Origin: an uncultured Oxalobacter sp.
GTDB lineage: Bacteria; Pseudomonadota; Gammaproteobacteria; Burkholderiales; Burkholderiaceae_D
Assembly (NCBI GenBank): GCA_934270705.1
Contig: CAKQQG010000032.1
Location: forward strand, 1-16,948
Length of the DNA: 16,948 bases
Direction of reading: 5' to 3'
The notes under the pieces were generated by a model. It worked only from the letters and a program-made list of their open reading frames with translations, was not told the origin of the DNA and searched no databases. Position numbers and translations under genes: made by a program. Shown here piece by piece: positions 1-7,510 of the stretch (its first letter is position 1; each line of letters starts with the position of its first letter).

Positions 1-52
1 CCGCAAGAAAAAATAACGGTCTTTAACGGTAATTTTATCTGGCTGGAAAACT

Positions 53-79
53 CCATACGGTTATCGTATGGCGTTTTTT
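53..79 (+). terminator. Intrinsic terminator of a gene lying left of the window
   Basis: A 7-bp perfect stem (CCATACG at 53-59, CGTATGG at 65-71) with a 5-base loop is followed by CGTTTTTT. This is a standard rho-independent terminator reading rightwards. It probably ends a plus-strand gene whose last codons may be at 2-16, where one frame reads Arg-Lys-Lys-Lys then TAA; that tail is too short to name. Between this hairpin and the rplI terminator (80-179) I see no gene. Confidence 0.5.
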
Positions 80-179
80 GTTCGAAAAGCCGGTGTTCGT
101 GGTCCCGAAAAACGGGCGATACTGTTCGTCGGGATATGCCGGATCAGTAAAGGGGAAGGGCGTTTGAATCGGCATGAAC

Positions 180-208
180 AAAAAATCCCGGGATATACCC
201 GGGATTTT
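180..208 (-). terminator. Intrinsic terminator of the rpsF-priB-rpsR-rplI operon
   Basis: An 11-bp inverted repeat (AAAATCCCGGG at 182-192 and its complement at 198-208) with a 5-base loop ends in a run of six T on the minus strand, starting about 20 bases after the rplI stop codon. The A-rich other side means it could also stop plus-strand transcripts, so it may insulate the convergent gene to the left. Confidence 0.85.
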
Positions 209-227
209 GACAAGGAATGCGAACCGA

Positions 228-680
228 TCAGACGTGTTCGCCAAGTACGGAAACCGTAATATCGACAACGACGTCGGAATGCAGTGCGATGGAAACAGGG
301 AAGTCTCCCACGGTCTTGAATGGACCCTGCGGCAAACGAACCTGTGCCTTGTGGATGTCGAAGCCCTGTTTGGTCAGTGCTTCTGCGATATCGAAGTTGG
401 TGACGGAACCGAACAGACGACCATCAACCCCCGATTTTTGCAGAATCTGGACGGTCAGACCTTCCAGCTTTTCGCCCTGTGCCTGTGCATTGGCCAGTTT
501 TTCGGCTGCTGCCTTTTCAAGTTCAGCGCGTCTTGCCTCGAATTCCTCAATGGCTGCTGCTGTTGCACGACGAGCCATGCGCTGGGGGATCAGAAAGTTG
601 CGTGCATAGCCGTCCTTGACCTTGACGACATCGCCCAGATTGCCGAGATTGCCGACTTTTTCCAACAAAATAACTTGCAT
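228..680 (-). CDS. rplI: 50S ribosomal protein L9
   Basis: Ribosomal protein L9 binds 23S rRNA near the base of the L1 stalk, and its long helix reaches out from the 50S subunit. The 150-residue product has the usual family length. The N-terminal domain (residues 1-50) begins [13 protein letters not shown] and carries the conserved glycine- and lysine-rich stretch [12 protein letters not shown] charged Ala/Glu-rich connecting helix (about 45-80) leads to the C-terminal domain. An in-frame TTG at 692 would add four residues, but GGAG at 684-687 lies within that extension and is well spaced for the ATG at 680, so I use the ATG. It is the last gene of the S6 operon, 37 bases after rpsR, and is followed by a strong terminator. 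Identification is secure. Confidence 0.97.
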   Translation of the reverse strand: MQVILLEKVGNLGNLGDVVKVKDGYARNFLIPQRMARRATAAAIEEFEARRAELEKAAAEKLANAQAQGEKLEGLTVQILQKSGVDGRLFGSVTNFDIAEALTKQGFDIHKAQVRLPQGPFKTVGDFPVSIALHSDVVVDITVSVLGEHV

Positions 681-717
681 TTTTTTCTCCAATATTCTCT
701 AGATTGACCGGCAAAAA

Positions 718-1002
718 TCAGGCGGAATGCAGGGAAGTGTACGGCAGCAGTGCCAGGAAACGGGCGCGCTTGATGGCCGTATCCAGCTGGCGCTGATAGT
801 GTGCCTTGGTGCCCGTCAGGCGAGCCGGCATGATCTTGCAGTTTTCCTGGATGAAATCTTTCAGGGTATCGATATCCTTGTAGTCGATCTGTTCTACCTT
901 GGCTACAGTGAAACGGCAGAATTTCTTGCGCTTGAACAGCGGGTTCTGCTGTTTGCGTTTGTCCTTGTTCTTGTTCTTGTCGAATTTTTTACCAAATGCC
1001 AT
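718..1002 (-). CDS. rpsR: 30S ribosomal protein S18
   Basis: Ribosomal protein S18 forms a dimer with S6 on the central domain (platform) of the 30S subunit. The 94-residue product has a lysine-rich N-terminal tail (residues 3-27), then the family core with KKFCRF, the [11 protein letters not shown] stretch and the basic C-terminal segment [26 protein letters not shown]. It is somewhat longer than the roughly 75-residue E. coli protein because of the extended basic N terminus, which I recall as common in betaproteobacteria. A GGAG box lies 6 bases before the ATG. It sits between priB and rplI, as in most proteobacterial S6 operons. Confidence 0.97.
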   Translation of the reverse strand: MAFGKKFDKNKNKDKRKQQNPLFKRKKFCRFTVAKVEQIDYKDIDTLKDFIQENCKIMPARLTGTKAHYQRQLDTAIKRARFLALLPYTSLHSA

Positions 1003-1031
1003 TTTCGGCTCCTGTATATAAAAGGTTTGGC

Positions 1032-1334
1032 CTATTCAATCGATGAAAAGCCGGTGATATGAAACAGAAGATTCCTGCTTTTGAGACTTCTTGCCGCAAG
1101 AAAACCGGTGAAATGGTAAAAAGAACCGATTGCCAGTTTTTCAAAAGATTCCGAAATATCGCCGATCGCTATGGCAGGTATTTCGAATTCGACATTTCGT
1201 GCGACTCCCGCTTCCATTTGTTTTGAACGGTGCAACAGTCTGGATGCAATGACCGGTATGCCTGCCGGAGTGTATCGTAGCGCTTCACGTTCGACGATTC
1301 TGGCAGTCAGCCGGATGCGGTTTTCAGCAGTCAG
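1032..1334 (-). CDS. priB: Primosomal replication protein N, PriB, with a probable CTG start
   Basis: PriB is a small OB-fold single-strand DNA-binding protein that helps PriA reload the replicative helicase at stalled forks. The reading frame gives about 100 residues, with [21 protein letters not shown] near the N terminus, [15 protein letters not shown] in the middle and GFLAARS plus FHITGF near the end, all typical of PriB. Its place between rpsF and rpsR is also diagnostic. The frame is open from 1448 but has no ATG, GTG or TTG before an internal TTG at 1235, which would remove the first third of the fold. The best start is CTG at 1334, which has AGGAG at 1341-1345 with six bases between; ATT at 1340 is too close to that box. 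Identity is firm; the start codon is inferred. Confidence 0.88.
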   Translation of the reverse strand: MTAENRIRLTARIVEREALRYTPAGIPVIASRLLHRSKQMEAGVARNVEFEIPAIAIGDISESFEKLAIGSFYHFTGFLAARSLKSRNLLFHITGFSSIE

Positions 1335-1357
1335 GGAAATCTCCTGTCGCGGTTTTG

Positions 1358-1735
1358 TCAGGCTGAAGCAGACTGCTCTGCCGGAGCAGAGGTTGTCTTG
1401 GCGGATTCTTCCTTTTGTGCCGATTTCATCATCGGGGAAGGACCGGTTTCAGCATGTTTCATTTTGACCGTCAGATGACGCAAAATGGCATCGTTGAACT
1501 TGAATGCGGTTTCCAGCTCTTTCAGGGTTTCGCTGTCGCATTCGATGTTCATCAGAACATAGTGGGCCTTGGCGAACTTGTTGATCATGTAGGCCAGCTG
1601 GCGACGACCCCAGTCTTCAACACGATGGATTTTTCCACCGCGTGACGTGACATTGTTTTTGTAACGTTCGATCATGGCCGGAACCTGTTCGCTCTGGTCA
1701 GGATGAACGATAAAGACGATTTCGTAGTGACGCAT
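1358..1735 (-). CDS. rpsF: 30S ribosomal protein S6
   Basis: Ribosomal protein S6 pairs with S18 on the 30S platform. The 125-residue product opens with [19 protein letters not shown], followed by [21 protein letters not shown] and [10 protein letters not shown], the hallmarks of the ferredoxin-like S6 fold (residues 1-95). The C-terminal tail (about 96-125) is a low-complexity Ser/Ala/Lys/Glu extension, as in many S6 proteins; in E. coli the S6 tail receives added glutamates from RimK, and whether that happens here is unknown. AAGGAG at 1741-1746 sits five bases before the ATG. It is the first gene of the operon, with a promoter at 1808-1836 and a structured leader. The stop codon lies 24 bases upstream of the proposed priB start. 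Confidence 0.97.
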   Translation of the reverse strand: MRHYEIVFIVHPDQSEQVPAMIERYKNNVTSRGGKIHRVEDWGRRQLAYMINKFAKAHYVLMNIECDSETLKELETAFKFNDAILRHLTVKMKHAETGPSPMMKSAQKEESAKTTSAPAEQSASA

Positions 1736-1762
1736 GCATACTCCTTGTGGACGTTGAAATAG

Positions 1763-1790
1763 CCCGCCCCGGCGTCAAGTCAGGTGCGGG
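1763..1790 (-). promoter_or_regulatory. Hairpin in the rpsF leader, candidate S6:S18 autoregulatory site
   Basis: In the predicted rpsF transcript, CCCGC (1790-1786) can pair with GCGGG (1767-1763), closing an internal region that holds a CCG triplet (1772-1770) on its 3' side. In many bacteria the S6:S18 complex binds an rpsF leader hairpin with an unpaired CCG and so represses its own operon. Position and CCG placement fit that motif, but I only checked the outer stem by eye, and the GC-rich strand allows other foldings. Confidence 0.35.
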
Positions 1791-1807
1791 AAGAAGAAAA
1801 TCCTGCA

Positions 1808-1836
1808 ATTTTACCGCCTTGCATATTTTTCCGCAA
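1808..1836 (-). promoter_or_regulatory. Promoter of the rpsF operon
   Basis: On the minus strand TTGCGG (1836-1831) and TAAAAT (1813-1808) are separated by exactly 17 bases, a good sigma-70 match at both boxes. Transcription would start near 1801, giving a leader of about 65 bases before the rpsF ATG that contains the hairpin at 1763-1790. Confidence 0.65.
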
Positions 1837-1890
1837 TATGCCCGATGCGAAGCCAGCATACCCTTCCCGAAAAAACGGTATTCGGTTCTG

Positions 1891-1919
1891 TGGAAAAATG
1901 ACGGTTTCTCTTTTAAAAT
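1891..1919 (+). promoter_or_regulatory. Predicted lexA promoter
   Basis: TGGAAA (1891-1896) and TAAAAT (1914-1919) are 17 bases apart; the first box matches four of six consensus positions and the second five. Transcription would start near 1926, inside the SOS operator that follows directly. The fit with the operator position strengthens an otherwise moderate match. Confidence 0.5.
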
Positions 1920-1938
1920 ACTGGGTAAATAAACAGAC
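1919..1938. promoter_or_regulatory. LexA (SOS) operator upstream of lexA
   Basis: The block CTG-N10-CAG occurs at 1921-1936 with an AT-rich centre (GGTAAATAAA), matching the core of the proteobacterial SOS box. It starts two bases after the predicted -10 box, so LexA bound here should block its own transcription. It lies 57-72 bases before the lexA ATG. I see only one box, while E. coli lexA has two. Confidence 0.7.
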
Positions 1939-1992
1939 TATAAAAATATCCAGTCAAATATTACCAGTCGCTTTCAGTTATATGAGGGTCTT

Positions 1993-2631
1993 ATGATAAA
2001 GCTGACCGCACGTCAACAGGAAATTCTGGAGCTGATTGTCCAGTCGATCGACAAGACGGGATTCCCGCCGACGCGCGCGGAAATCGCAGCCGAGCTCGGA
2101 TTCAAATCCGTCAATGCGGCCGAAGAGCATTTGCAGGCGCTGGCACGAAAGGGCGTCATTGAAATGGTTCCCGGTATTTCACGGGGTATCCGGCTTTTGC
2201 ATGACCCGGGCAGGATCGCTCTCACCGAGTCGCAAAAGCAGGAACAGTACGCAGTGCCGCTTGTGGGAAGGGTCGCGGCGGGTTCGCCCATTCTCGCCCA
2301 GGAACATGTCGAGAAAACCTATTTTCTCGATCCGTCTCTTTTTGCCGAAAAGCCGGATTATCTTTTGAAGGTCAGGGGATTGTCGATGCGGGATATCGGC
2401 ATTCTGGAAGGCGACCTTGTCGCCGTCCGGAAAACGGAAAAGGCGCGAAACGGGCAGATCGTCGTGGCACGTCTGGGCGATGATGTGACGGTCAAGCGCT
2501 TCCGCAAGACCGGTCAGATGATCGAGCTGATTTCCGAAAATCCGGATTTCAGGCCGATCCGGGTCCATACTGATGCAGACAGTTTCCGGATCGAGGGGCT
2601 GGTAGTCGGGCTGCTGCGTACCTGGCAGTGA
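1993..2631 (+). CDS. lexA: LexA repressor, SOS regulator
   Basis: LexA represses DNA damage genes and cleaves itself when stimulated by RecA-DNA filaments. The 212-residue product has a winged-helix DNA-binding domain at residues 1-70 ([12 protein letters not shown], then [15 protein letters not shown]) and a peptidase S24 domain from about 88. The cleavage site is Ala96-Gly97 in RVAAGSP, and the catalytic pair is Ser131 (RGLSM) and Lys168 (VTVKRF), so all residues needed for autocleavage are present. The linker is about 12 residues longer than in E. coli LexA. GAGGG at 1984-1988 precedes the ATG by four bases. The operator at 1921-1936 indicates autoregulation. The stop codon is one base from the convergent trmJ stop. 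Confidence 0.97.
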   Translation: MIKLTARQQEILELIVQSIDKTGFPPTRAEIAAELGFKSVNAAEEHLQALARKGVIEMVPGISRGIRLLHDPGRIALTESQKQEQYAVPLVGRVAAGSPILAQEHVEKTYFLDPSLFAEKPDYLLKVRGLSMRDIGILEGDLVAVRKTEKARNGQIVVARLGDDVTVKRFRKTGQMIELISENPDFRPIRVHTDADSFRIEGLVVGLLRTWQ

Positions 2632-2632
2632 T

Positions 2633-3412
2633 TCATTCCCGGAGACCGGGTGTCAGCCGTTTTTCGATTTGTCGTGCGATACCGCGCAGGATATTGACTT
2701 CTTCCGTTTCAAGGCCGCTACGTGAAAACAGTCTTTTCAGCCGTGGCATCAGTTTTTTGGGGTTGTCGGGATTCAGGAATCCGATGGCGATCAGGGCTGC
2801 TTCCAGATGAGTCAACATGCCGTGAATCTGTTCGACGGATGCAGGTTGTCCATGGAAACCGACATGACTGTTTTCCGTTACGGACATGTTGTTTCCTGTC
2901 AGGGCGATCCGGCTTTCATAGGCCAGGACCTGGACGGCCTGTGCGAGATTGAGCGATGAATAATCCGGGTTGGCGGGAATGTGGATGAGTGCTTGACAGG
3001 ATTCGACAGCATCGTTCGGCAAGCCGTAGCGTTCGTTTCCGAATACGAACGCGCAGTCGATCCGTTTGTCGGGCAAGACGGTTTCTGCAAACTGTCTGGG
3101 TGTCATGACGGGGGGTGAAAACTCGCGCAGTCGTGCCGATACAGCGGCGGCGAACCGGCAGTTTTCCAGCGCTTTGTCCATGTCGTCAACGATTCGGGCG
3201 TTTTCCAGAACGTCCTGTGCGCCACTGGCGAAAGCGATGGTTTCTTCGTGTGTAAGGACATCGTCAAAACGGGGACGCACCAGTACAAGACGATGGAATC
3301 CCATCGTCTTGATGGCACGTGCCGCTGCGCCGACATTGCCGGGATGGCTGGTTTCGACAAGGACAAAACGCAACGAGTGAAAAATGGATGTGTCGGTTTC
3401 TGGCTGGTTCAT
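2633..3412 (-). CDS. trmJ: tRNA (cytidine/uridine-32-2'-O)-methyltransferase TrmJ
   Basis: TrmJ transfers a methyl group from S-adenosylmethionine to the ribose of nucleotide 32 in the tRNA anticodon loop. The 259-residue product is a SpoU-class (SPOUT) enzyme: motif 1 is at residues 20-35 (VETSHPGNVGAAARAIK, with the conserved Asn and Arg), motif 2 is FVFGNERYGL, and motif 3 is PANPDYSSLNLAQAVQVLAYE, which together form the trefoil-knot cofactor site. A helical C-terminal extension (about 190-259) is typical of TrmJ and separates it from shorter SpoU enzymes such as TrmL. It converges on lexA with no terminator between them, and its start is divergent from suhB. The gap 3413-3556 must hold both promoters; a TATACT on the minus strand near 3453-3458 is a possible trmJ -10 box. 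Confidence 0.93.
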   Translation of the reverse strand: MNQPETDTSIFHSLRFVLVETSHPGNVGAAARAIKTMGFHRLVLVRPRFDDVLTHEETIAFASGAQDVLENARIVDDMDKALENCRFAAAVSARLREFSPPVMTPRQFAETVLPDKRIDCAFVFGNERYGLPNDAVESCQALIHIPANPDYSSLNLAQAVQVLAYESRIALTGNNMSVTENSHVGFHGQPASVEQIHGMLTHLEAALIAIGFLNPDNPKKLMPRLKRLFSRSGLETEEVNILRGIARQIEKRLTPGLRE

Positions 3413-3556
3413 TTACAATATAAGGTTTATGAAAAACAAAACAGTATATTCCGGTTATAGCTTGCTTTTTGCCGGTTTTGCCTGTTTTCGGTGAATCATT
3501 ATGACACCGTGCCTTTTTTTCCGATACGGCCGGTGCTGTTTTTATACGAATACGCT

Positions 3557-4354
3557 ATGCAACCAATGCTCAACACGGCGGTAAAGGCCGCACGCCTTGC
3601 CGGAACGATCATCAATCGCGCTTCATTCGATCTGGAGCAGATCGCCGTCGAACAGAAAGAACAGAACGATTTCGTCACGGAAGTGGACAAGGCTGCCGAG
3701 GCGAAGATCATCGATGTGCTGCTCTCCGCTTATCCGTCGCATGCCGTTTTGGCCGAAGAATCGGGCGCCTCGAACGGTTTGAATGACGAAAGCGAAAATG
3801 TCTGGATCATCGACCCGATCGATGGAACGACCAATTTCATGCACGGTTTTCCCTGTTATTGTGTTTCCATCGCATTGCGCCAGAGAGGTGTGATTACACA
3901 GGGTGTCATCTATGATCCGGTTCATAACGATCTGTTTACGGCATCGAAGGGGGCCGGCGCTTTTCTGAACAACCGTCGTATCCGGGTGAGCAAGACGGAC
4001 CGTCTTTCCAGAGCGCTCATCGGAACGGGTTTTGCCGGGCGCAAGAAAAATCCGGAAGCGCTGAAGGAATTTCTGCGTATGTTCGAGACCATGACAATGA
4101 ATTGCCAGGCCGTTCGCCGTCCGGGCTCGGCTGCGCTGGATCTGGCTTATGTGGCATGTGGCCGGTATGACGGTTATTACGAAAAGGCGCTCCATATCTG
4201 GGATATCGCTGCCGGTTCGCTGCTGGTATCGGAAGCGGGCGGTATCGTCGCCGATTTCAGTGGTGAGTCCGGTTTTCTGGAATCCGGCAATATCGTGGCG
4301 GGTACACCCAGAGTGTTCGGCCAGATGCTTCCCTTGCTGCAAGCGGCTGAATAA
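3557..4354 (+). CDS. suhB: Inositol-1-monophosphatase SuhB
   Basis: This is a Mg-dependent phosphatase of the inositol monophosphatase family; E. coli SuhB also joins the ribosomal RNA transcription antitermination complex. The 265-residue product shows the metal-binding residues of the family: Glu67 (LAEES), Asp86 and Asp89 ([11 protein letters not shown]), and Asp216 ([16 protein letters not shown]). I use ATG 3557 because the protein then begins [16 protein letters not shown], the usual SuhB start; a GTG at 3491 would add 22 residues that look unlike the family. No clear ribosome binding site is visible at either. A weak promoter-like pair (TTGCCT at 3478, TATGAC at 3500) lies upstream. 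earP follows after 28 bases, so the two may be cotranscribed. Confidence 0.93.
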   Translation: MQPMLNTAVKAARLAGTIINRASFDLEQIAVEQKEQNDFVTEVDKAAEAKIIDVLLSAYPSHAVLAEESGASNGLNDESENVWIIDPIDGTTNFMHGFPCYCVSIALRQRGVITQGVIYDPVHNDLFTASKGAGAFLNNRRIRVSKTDRLSRALIGTGFAGRKKNPEALKEFLRMFETMTMNCQAVRRPGSAALDLAYVACGRYDGYYEKALHIWDIAAGSLLVSEAGGIVADFSGESGFLESGNIVAGTPRVFGQMLPLLQAAE

Positions 4355-4382
4355 GGCGTGACCGGTCGCTGCGGCTCCTGAT

Positions 4383-5549
4383 ATGTATCCGGGTTCGACG
4401 GGAAAACGGTTGGATCTGTTTTGCCAGGTCATCGACAATTTCGGTGATGCGGGGGTTTGCTGGCGACTTGCCAGACAGCTTTCCGTTGAATACGGTTTCA
4501 GCGTCAGGCTGTGGATCGACAAGCTGGCGGTTCTGCAAAAAATCTGTCCGGAAATCATGCCCGACCGTGATGAGCAAAAAGTTTCCGGCATTTCGGTTCT
4601 GCACTGGCCGCAGGCATTTCCGTCCGTTTCTCCGGACGATATTCCCGATGTGGTCATCGAAGGTTTCGGCGCACGTCTGCCGGAATCCTATGTTCGCCGG
4701 ATGGCCGACAGACTGCGCGCACCGGTCTGGATCAATCTGGAATACCTGAGTGCGGAATCATGGGTCGGAGAGAGCCATCTCATGGCTTCGCCACAGTCAT
4801 GGATAGCACTGACGAAATATTTTTATTTTCCCGGATTTGCAGTCAATACCGGCGGTCTGATACGTGAGGCCGGATTGTTTGCCAAACGTGACGAATGGCA
4901 GGCCGATCCGCACAGATCAGTCCGTTTCTTGTCGCCGGATACTGTGAAAGACACTGGACGTCCGTTGCTGGTTTCTCTTTTCTGCTATCCCGAAGCGCCG
5001 GTACTTTCGTTGTTCGACTTGTTGGGGCGTTGTGGCCGTGAGGTCGTTTGTCTGGTGCCGGAAGGAGTCGTTTCAGATGTGCTGGCATCGTTCATGCAGC
5101 GATCGGCACAGGCCGGTACCCGGTTTCGCAAGGGAACATTGACCGTCAGGATATTGCCGATGGTGCCACAGGCCGATTATGATCGCTTGTTATGGTCTTG
5201 CGATCTCAATTTCGTTCGGGGAGAGGACTCGTTCGTGCGCGCGCAGTGGGCCGCGCGGCCTTTTGTCTGGCATATCTACCCGCAGGAAGACGATGCACAC
5301 CGCGTCAAGCTAGATGCTTTTCTCGATTGCTATCTGGCGGGATTGCCTGTAACGCATGCGGAAACGGTAAGGCGCTTCTGGTATGCCTGGAACGGGGTTG
5401 GCGGTATGCGATGCGATAGCGAAACCGGTGAAAAATTTCTGGAAATTTTGCCATCATTGAAACAATATGGCGACGACTGGGCGAAAAAATTGGCTCTCCA
5501 TGCAGATTTGGCGTCCGGTTTGGTACGATTTATCAATACTTTGCGTTAA
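4383..5549 (+). CDS. earP: EF-P arginine rhamnosyltransferase EarP
   Basis: EarP moves rhamnose from dTDP-rhamnose onto Arg32 of elongation factor P, which activates EF-P for rescue of ribosomes stalled at polyproline. The 388-residue GT-B-fold product begins with [23 protein letters not shown], where Asp18 and Asp22 match the catalytic-site aspartates of characterised EarP enzymes. The nucleotide-sugar side has [25 protein letters not shown] (Glu281 in RGEDS, conserved) followed by EDDAH. The gene directly precedes efp, the usual arrangement, and that efp encodes Arg32. No clear ribosome binding site precedes the ATG, so translation may be coupled to suhB or the start may differ slightly. 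The gap to efp is 103 bases. Confidence 0.95.
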   Translation: MYPGSTGKRLDLFCQVIDNFGDAGVCWRLARQLSVEYGFSVRLWIDKLAVLQKICPEIMPDRDEQKVSGISVLHWPQAFPSVSPDDIPDVVIEGFGARLPESYVRRMADRLRAPVWINLEYLSAESWVGESHLMASPQSWIALTKYFYFPGFAVNTGGLIREAGLFAKRDEWQADPHRSVRFLSPDTVKDTGRPLLVSLFCYPEAPVLSLFDLLGRCGREVVCLVPEGVVSDVLASFMQRSAQAGTRFRKGTLTVRILPMVPQADYDRLLWSCDLNFVRGEDSFVRAQWAARPFVWHIYPQEDDAHRVKLDAFLDCYLAGLPVTHAETVRRFWYAWNGVGGMRCDSETGEKFLEILPSLKQYGDDWAKKLALHADLASGLVRFINTLR

Positions 5550-5592
5550 AATAACGCCGTTTTTCCGAAATAAACGATCCGGCGCCGGTAAT

Positions 5593-5619
5593 GTCCAGAG
5601 CGGCGGACGGAGTTTTTTT
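5593..5619 (+). terminator. Weak hairpin with T-run between earP and efp
   Basis: GTCC (5593-5596) can pair with GGAC (5605-5608), followed by GGAG and seven T. The 4-5 bp stem is short, so this is at best a partial terminator or attenuator that would let efp be expressed differently from earP. The rest of 5550-5652 shows an uninterrupted palindrome (CCGGCGCCGG) around 5579-5588 and an AT-rich stretch before efp. Confidence 0.25.
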
Positions 5620-5652
5620 GTTTATTGTTCAATCCATTTTTTACCTATTTTT

Positions 5653-6213
5653 ATGAAAACTGCACAAGAAGTACGCGCCGGCAATGTCGTCATGGTCAAC
5701 AACGAACCGATGGTTGTTCTGAAATCGGAATACAGCAAATCGGGTCGTAATGCCTCTGTCTGCAAGATGAAAATGAAGAATCTGCTCAACGGTTCCAACA
5801 TGGAAGCCGTTTATCGTGCGGATGACAAGTTCGATGTTGTTGTGCTGGACAAGAAGGAAGTCACGTATTCCTATTTTTCCGATCCGCACTATGTCCTGAT
5901 GGATGCCGAATACAACCAGTATGAAGTCGATGCGGAAAACATGGGTGACGCACTGAATTACATTGAGGACGGCATGCCGTGTGAAGTCGTTTTCTACAAC
6001 GACCGCGCCATTTCCGTCGAATTGCCGAACACGGTGATCCGTGAAGTCGTCTATACCGAACCGGCAGTCAAGGGCGACACGTCTTCCGGCAAGGTCATGA
6101 AGTCGGCCAAACTGGCAACCGGTTTTGAAATCCAGGTTCCGCTGTTTGTCGAAATCGGCGACAAGATCGAAATCGATACCCGTACCGGTGAATACCGCAG
6201 CCGCAGCAAATAA
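5653..6213 (+). CDS. efp: Elongation factor P, Arg32 type
   Basis: EF-P binds between the ribosomal P and E sites and promotes peptide bond formation at consecutive prolines. The 186-residue product has the usual three beta-barrel domains: a KOW-like N-terminal domain (residues 1-65), an OB domain (66-128) and a C-terminal domain ending in [16 protein letters not shown], a family signature. The loop that reaches the peptidyl centre reads SKSGRNAS, with Arg at position 32, the residue modified by EarP; the lysine type modified by EpmA is excluded. I start at ATG 5653 because the protein then begins [13 protein letters not shown]; the frame is open further upstream but that part is not EF-P-like. 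No strong ribosome binding site is seen. A strong terminator follows at 6254. Confidence 0.97.
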   Translation: MKTAQEVRAGNVVMVNNEPMVVLKSEYSKSGRNASVCKMKMKNLLNGSNMEAVYRADDKFDVVVLDKKEVTYSYFSDPHYVLMDAEYNQYEVDAENMGDALNYIEDGMPCEVVFYNDRAISVELPNTVIREVVYTEPAVKGDTSSGKVMKSAKLATGFEIQVPLFVEIGDKIEIDTRTGEYRSRSK

Positions 6214-6253
6214 GGCTTGTCAGGACGGGATGATCCGCCGTCTGTTACGGAAG

Positions 6254-6278
6254 CGGCACGCGCTGGCGTGCCGTTTTT
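6254..6278 (+). terminator. Intrinsic terminator after efp
   Basis: An 8-bp perfect stem (CGGCACGC at 6254-6261, GCGTGCCG at 6266-6273) with loop GCTG is followed by five T. It ends the suhB-earP-efp block and leaves yicC to its own promoter; the AT-rich stretch 6319-6340 before yicC is the likely place, though I cannot fix a convincing -35/-10 pair. Confidence 0.85.
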
Positions 6279-6349
6279 CTTGAAAAACGTACTGAAATGG
6301 CAGGTATTGTGCCGTCAACGATTAAATATATATTCAAAAAGGAGCCGAC

Positions 6350-7258
6350 ATGGCAGTCCGCAGCATGACAGCTTACGCCACGACATCGCTTGAAACGGTG
6401 GCTGGAACTCTCACGATTGAACTGAAAAGCGTCAATTCTCGTTTTCTGGATTTGCAGTTCAGAATGAATGACGAGTTCAGGGCATATGAGCCGTTTTTCC
6501 GCGAATCGATCATGCAGAATATCAGGCGGGGCAAGGTGGAATGCCGTCTGTCTTTTGCGCGAGGGGCACAGAACCCGTCTTCCATGAAGCTCAATCAGGC
6601 GCTGTTGCAGGAATTGTCGGGCTTGCAGCGCGAAATCAGGGAACTGTATCCGGAAGCGCAAGCCATGTCGGTGAATGAATTGTTGCGCTGGCCCGGCATG
6701 ATTGAAGAAGCATCGCCCGATCAGGAAACGTTGCAACGACAGGTCAAACAGGCCATGGCCGATACCCTGGGCGCTTTCACCGCCGAAAGGGAACGGGAAG
6801 GGGCGGCCTTGACGAAAACGCTGGTCGAACGTGTCGTCATGATGCAGCACATCGTCGGACATATCGAGCCGCTGATTCCGAAGATGGTCGAACAGTTCAA
6901 ACAAAAAGCGATCGAGCGGATGCAGGAAGCGCTGGGCGTGGCGATAGAGGGTGGTGTACCGGCGACGATGACGCAGCAGGAAGCCGTGGAACGGATCCGC
7001 CAGGAAGTGACGTTATACGGTATGCGGATCGATGTTGCCGAAGAACTGTCCCGCCTGAAAATCCATCTGGATGAGACGCGTTCCATTCTGGAAAAAGGCG
7101 GACTGGTCGGCAAGCGTATGGATTTCATGTTGCAGGAATTGAACCGTGAAGCCAATACACTGGGTTCCAAGGCGGCGATCAAGGAATTGTCCGATGCATC
7201 CATGGAACTGAAATTGCTGATCGAGCAGATACGGGAGCAGGTCCAGAATCTGGAATGA
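6350..7258 (+). CDS. yicC: YicC/YloC family endoribonuclease
   Basis: YicC proteins are endoribonucleases acting on RNA; E. coli YicC has been linked to decay of the small RNA RyhB. The 302-residue product starts MAVRSMTAYA, with the N-terminal YicC domain containing ELKSVNSRFLDLQFRMNDEFRAYEP, a long helical middle (about 140-215), and the conserved C-terminal domain with RIDVAEELSRLKIHLDETRSIL, KRMDFMLQELNREANTLGSKA and a closing helix. AAGGAG at 6339-6344 is five bases before the ATG. In many betaproteobacteria I recall yicC next to gmk and rpoZ; here it stands alone between terminators. Function beyond the family is not shown by the sequence. Confidence 0.92.
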   Translation: MAVRSMTAYATTSLETVAGTLTIELKSVNSRFLDLQFRMNDEFRAYEPFFRESIMQNIRRGKVECRLSFARGAQNPSSMKLNQALLQELSGLQREIRELYPEAQAMSVNELLRWPGMIEEASPDQETLQRQVKQAMADTLGAFTAEREREGAALTKTLVERVVMMQHIVGHIEPLIPKMVEQFKQKAIERMQEALGVAIEGGVPATMTQQEAVERIRQEVTLYGMRIDVAEELSRLKIHLDETRSILEKGGLVGKRMDFMLQELNREANTLGSKAAIKELSDASMELKLLIEQIREQVQNLE

Positions 7259-7277
7259 TATTTATGCCTTATATGCA

Positions 7278-7309
7278 AGCGGGATGTTTGTACATCCCGC
7301 TCTTTTATT
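7278..7309 (+). terminator. Intrinsic terminator after yicC
   Basis: A 9-bp stem (GCGGGATGT at 7279-7287, ACATCCCGC at 7292-7300), extendable by one A-T pair, has a 4-base loop and is followed by CTTTTATT. It begins about 20 bases after the yicC stop codon. Confidence 0.85.
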
Positions 7310-7413
7310 GTGCAGGGAAACAGGAGCGATGGTGAAATGCATGTGGTTCCATGTGGCGGAGATGACAACGGCGCAATCAGTTCCCGCCAATGTCGGGCAG
7401 GTTTGTCGCATGG

Positions 7414-7442
7414 CTGTCATGTCGTTCTGGATGGCATATAAT
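7414..7442 (+). promoter_or_regulatory. Predicted galE promoter
   Basis: CTGTCA (7414-7419) and a perfect TATAAT (7437-7442) are separated by 17 bases. Transcription would begin near 7449, giving a leader of about 60 bases that contains a short hairpin ACCGG-CTTG-CCGGT (7457-7470). The rest of 7310-7413 shows nothing I can assign; a 68-codon open frame there runs through this promoter and is probably not a gene. Confidence 0.6.
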
Positions 7443-7510
7443 TTCTTACCTGAAAAACCGGCTTGCCGGTGGATGAACAATGCGATGGATGAAATGTCGG
7501 AGTGCGGAAA

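Noticed and set aside
35..268. Open frames on both strands around 35-268
   Set aside because: They run across two intrinsic terminators and have no ribosome binding site or recognisable domain.
3491..3556. N-terminal extension of SuhB from GTG 3491
   Set aside because: The added 22 residues do not look like the family start, and no ribosome binding site precedes the GTG. ATG 3557 gives the typical [13 protein letters not shown] beginning.
3623..4657. 344-codon open frame on the minus strand
   Set aside because: It lies opposite suhB and the start of earP, both with intact catalytic motifs. Its translation is rich in Arg/Ser/Thr and looks like a shadow of coding sequence.
6307..6334. Promoter-like pair TTGTGC / TATATT before yicC
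   Set aside because: The predicted start site would fall on the ribosome binding site, leaving almost no leader, and the -35 match is poor.
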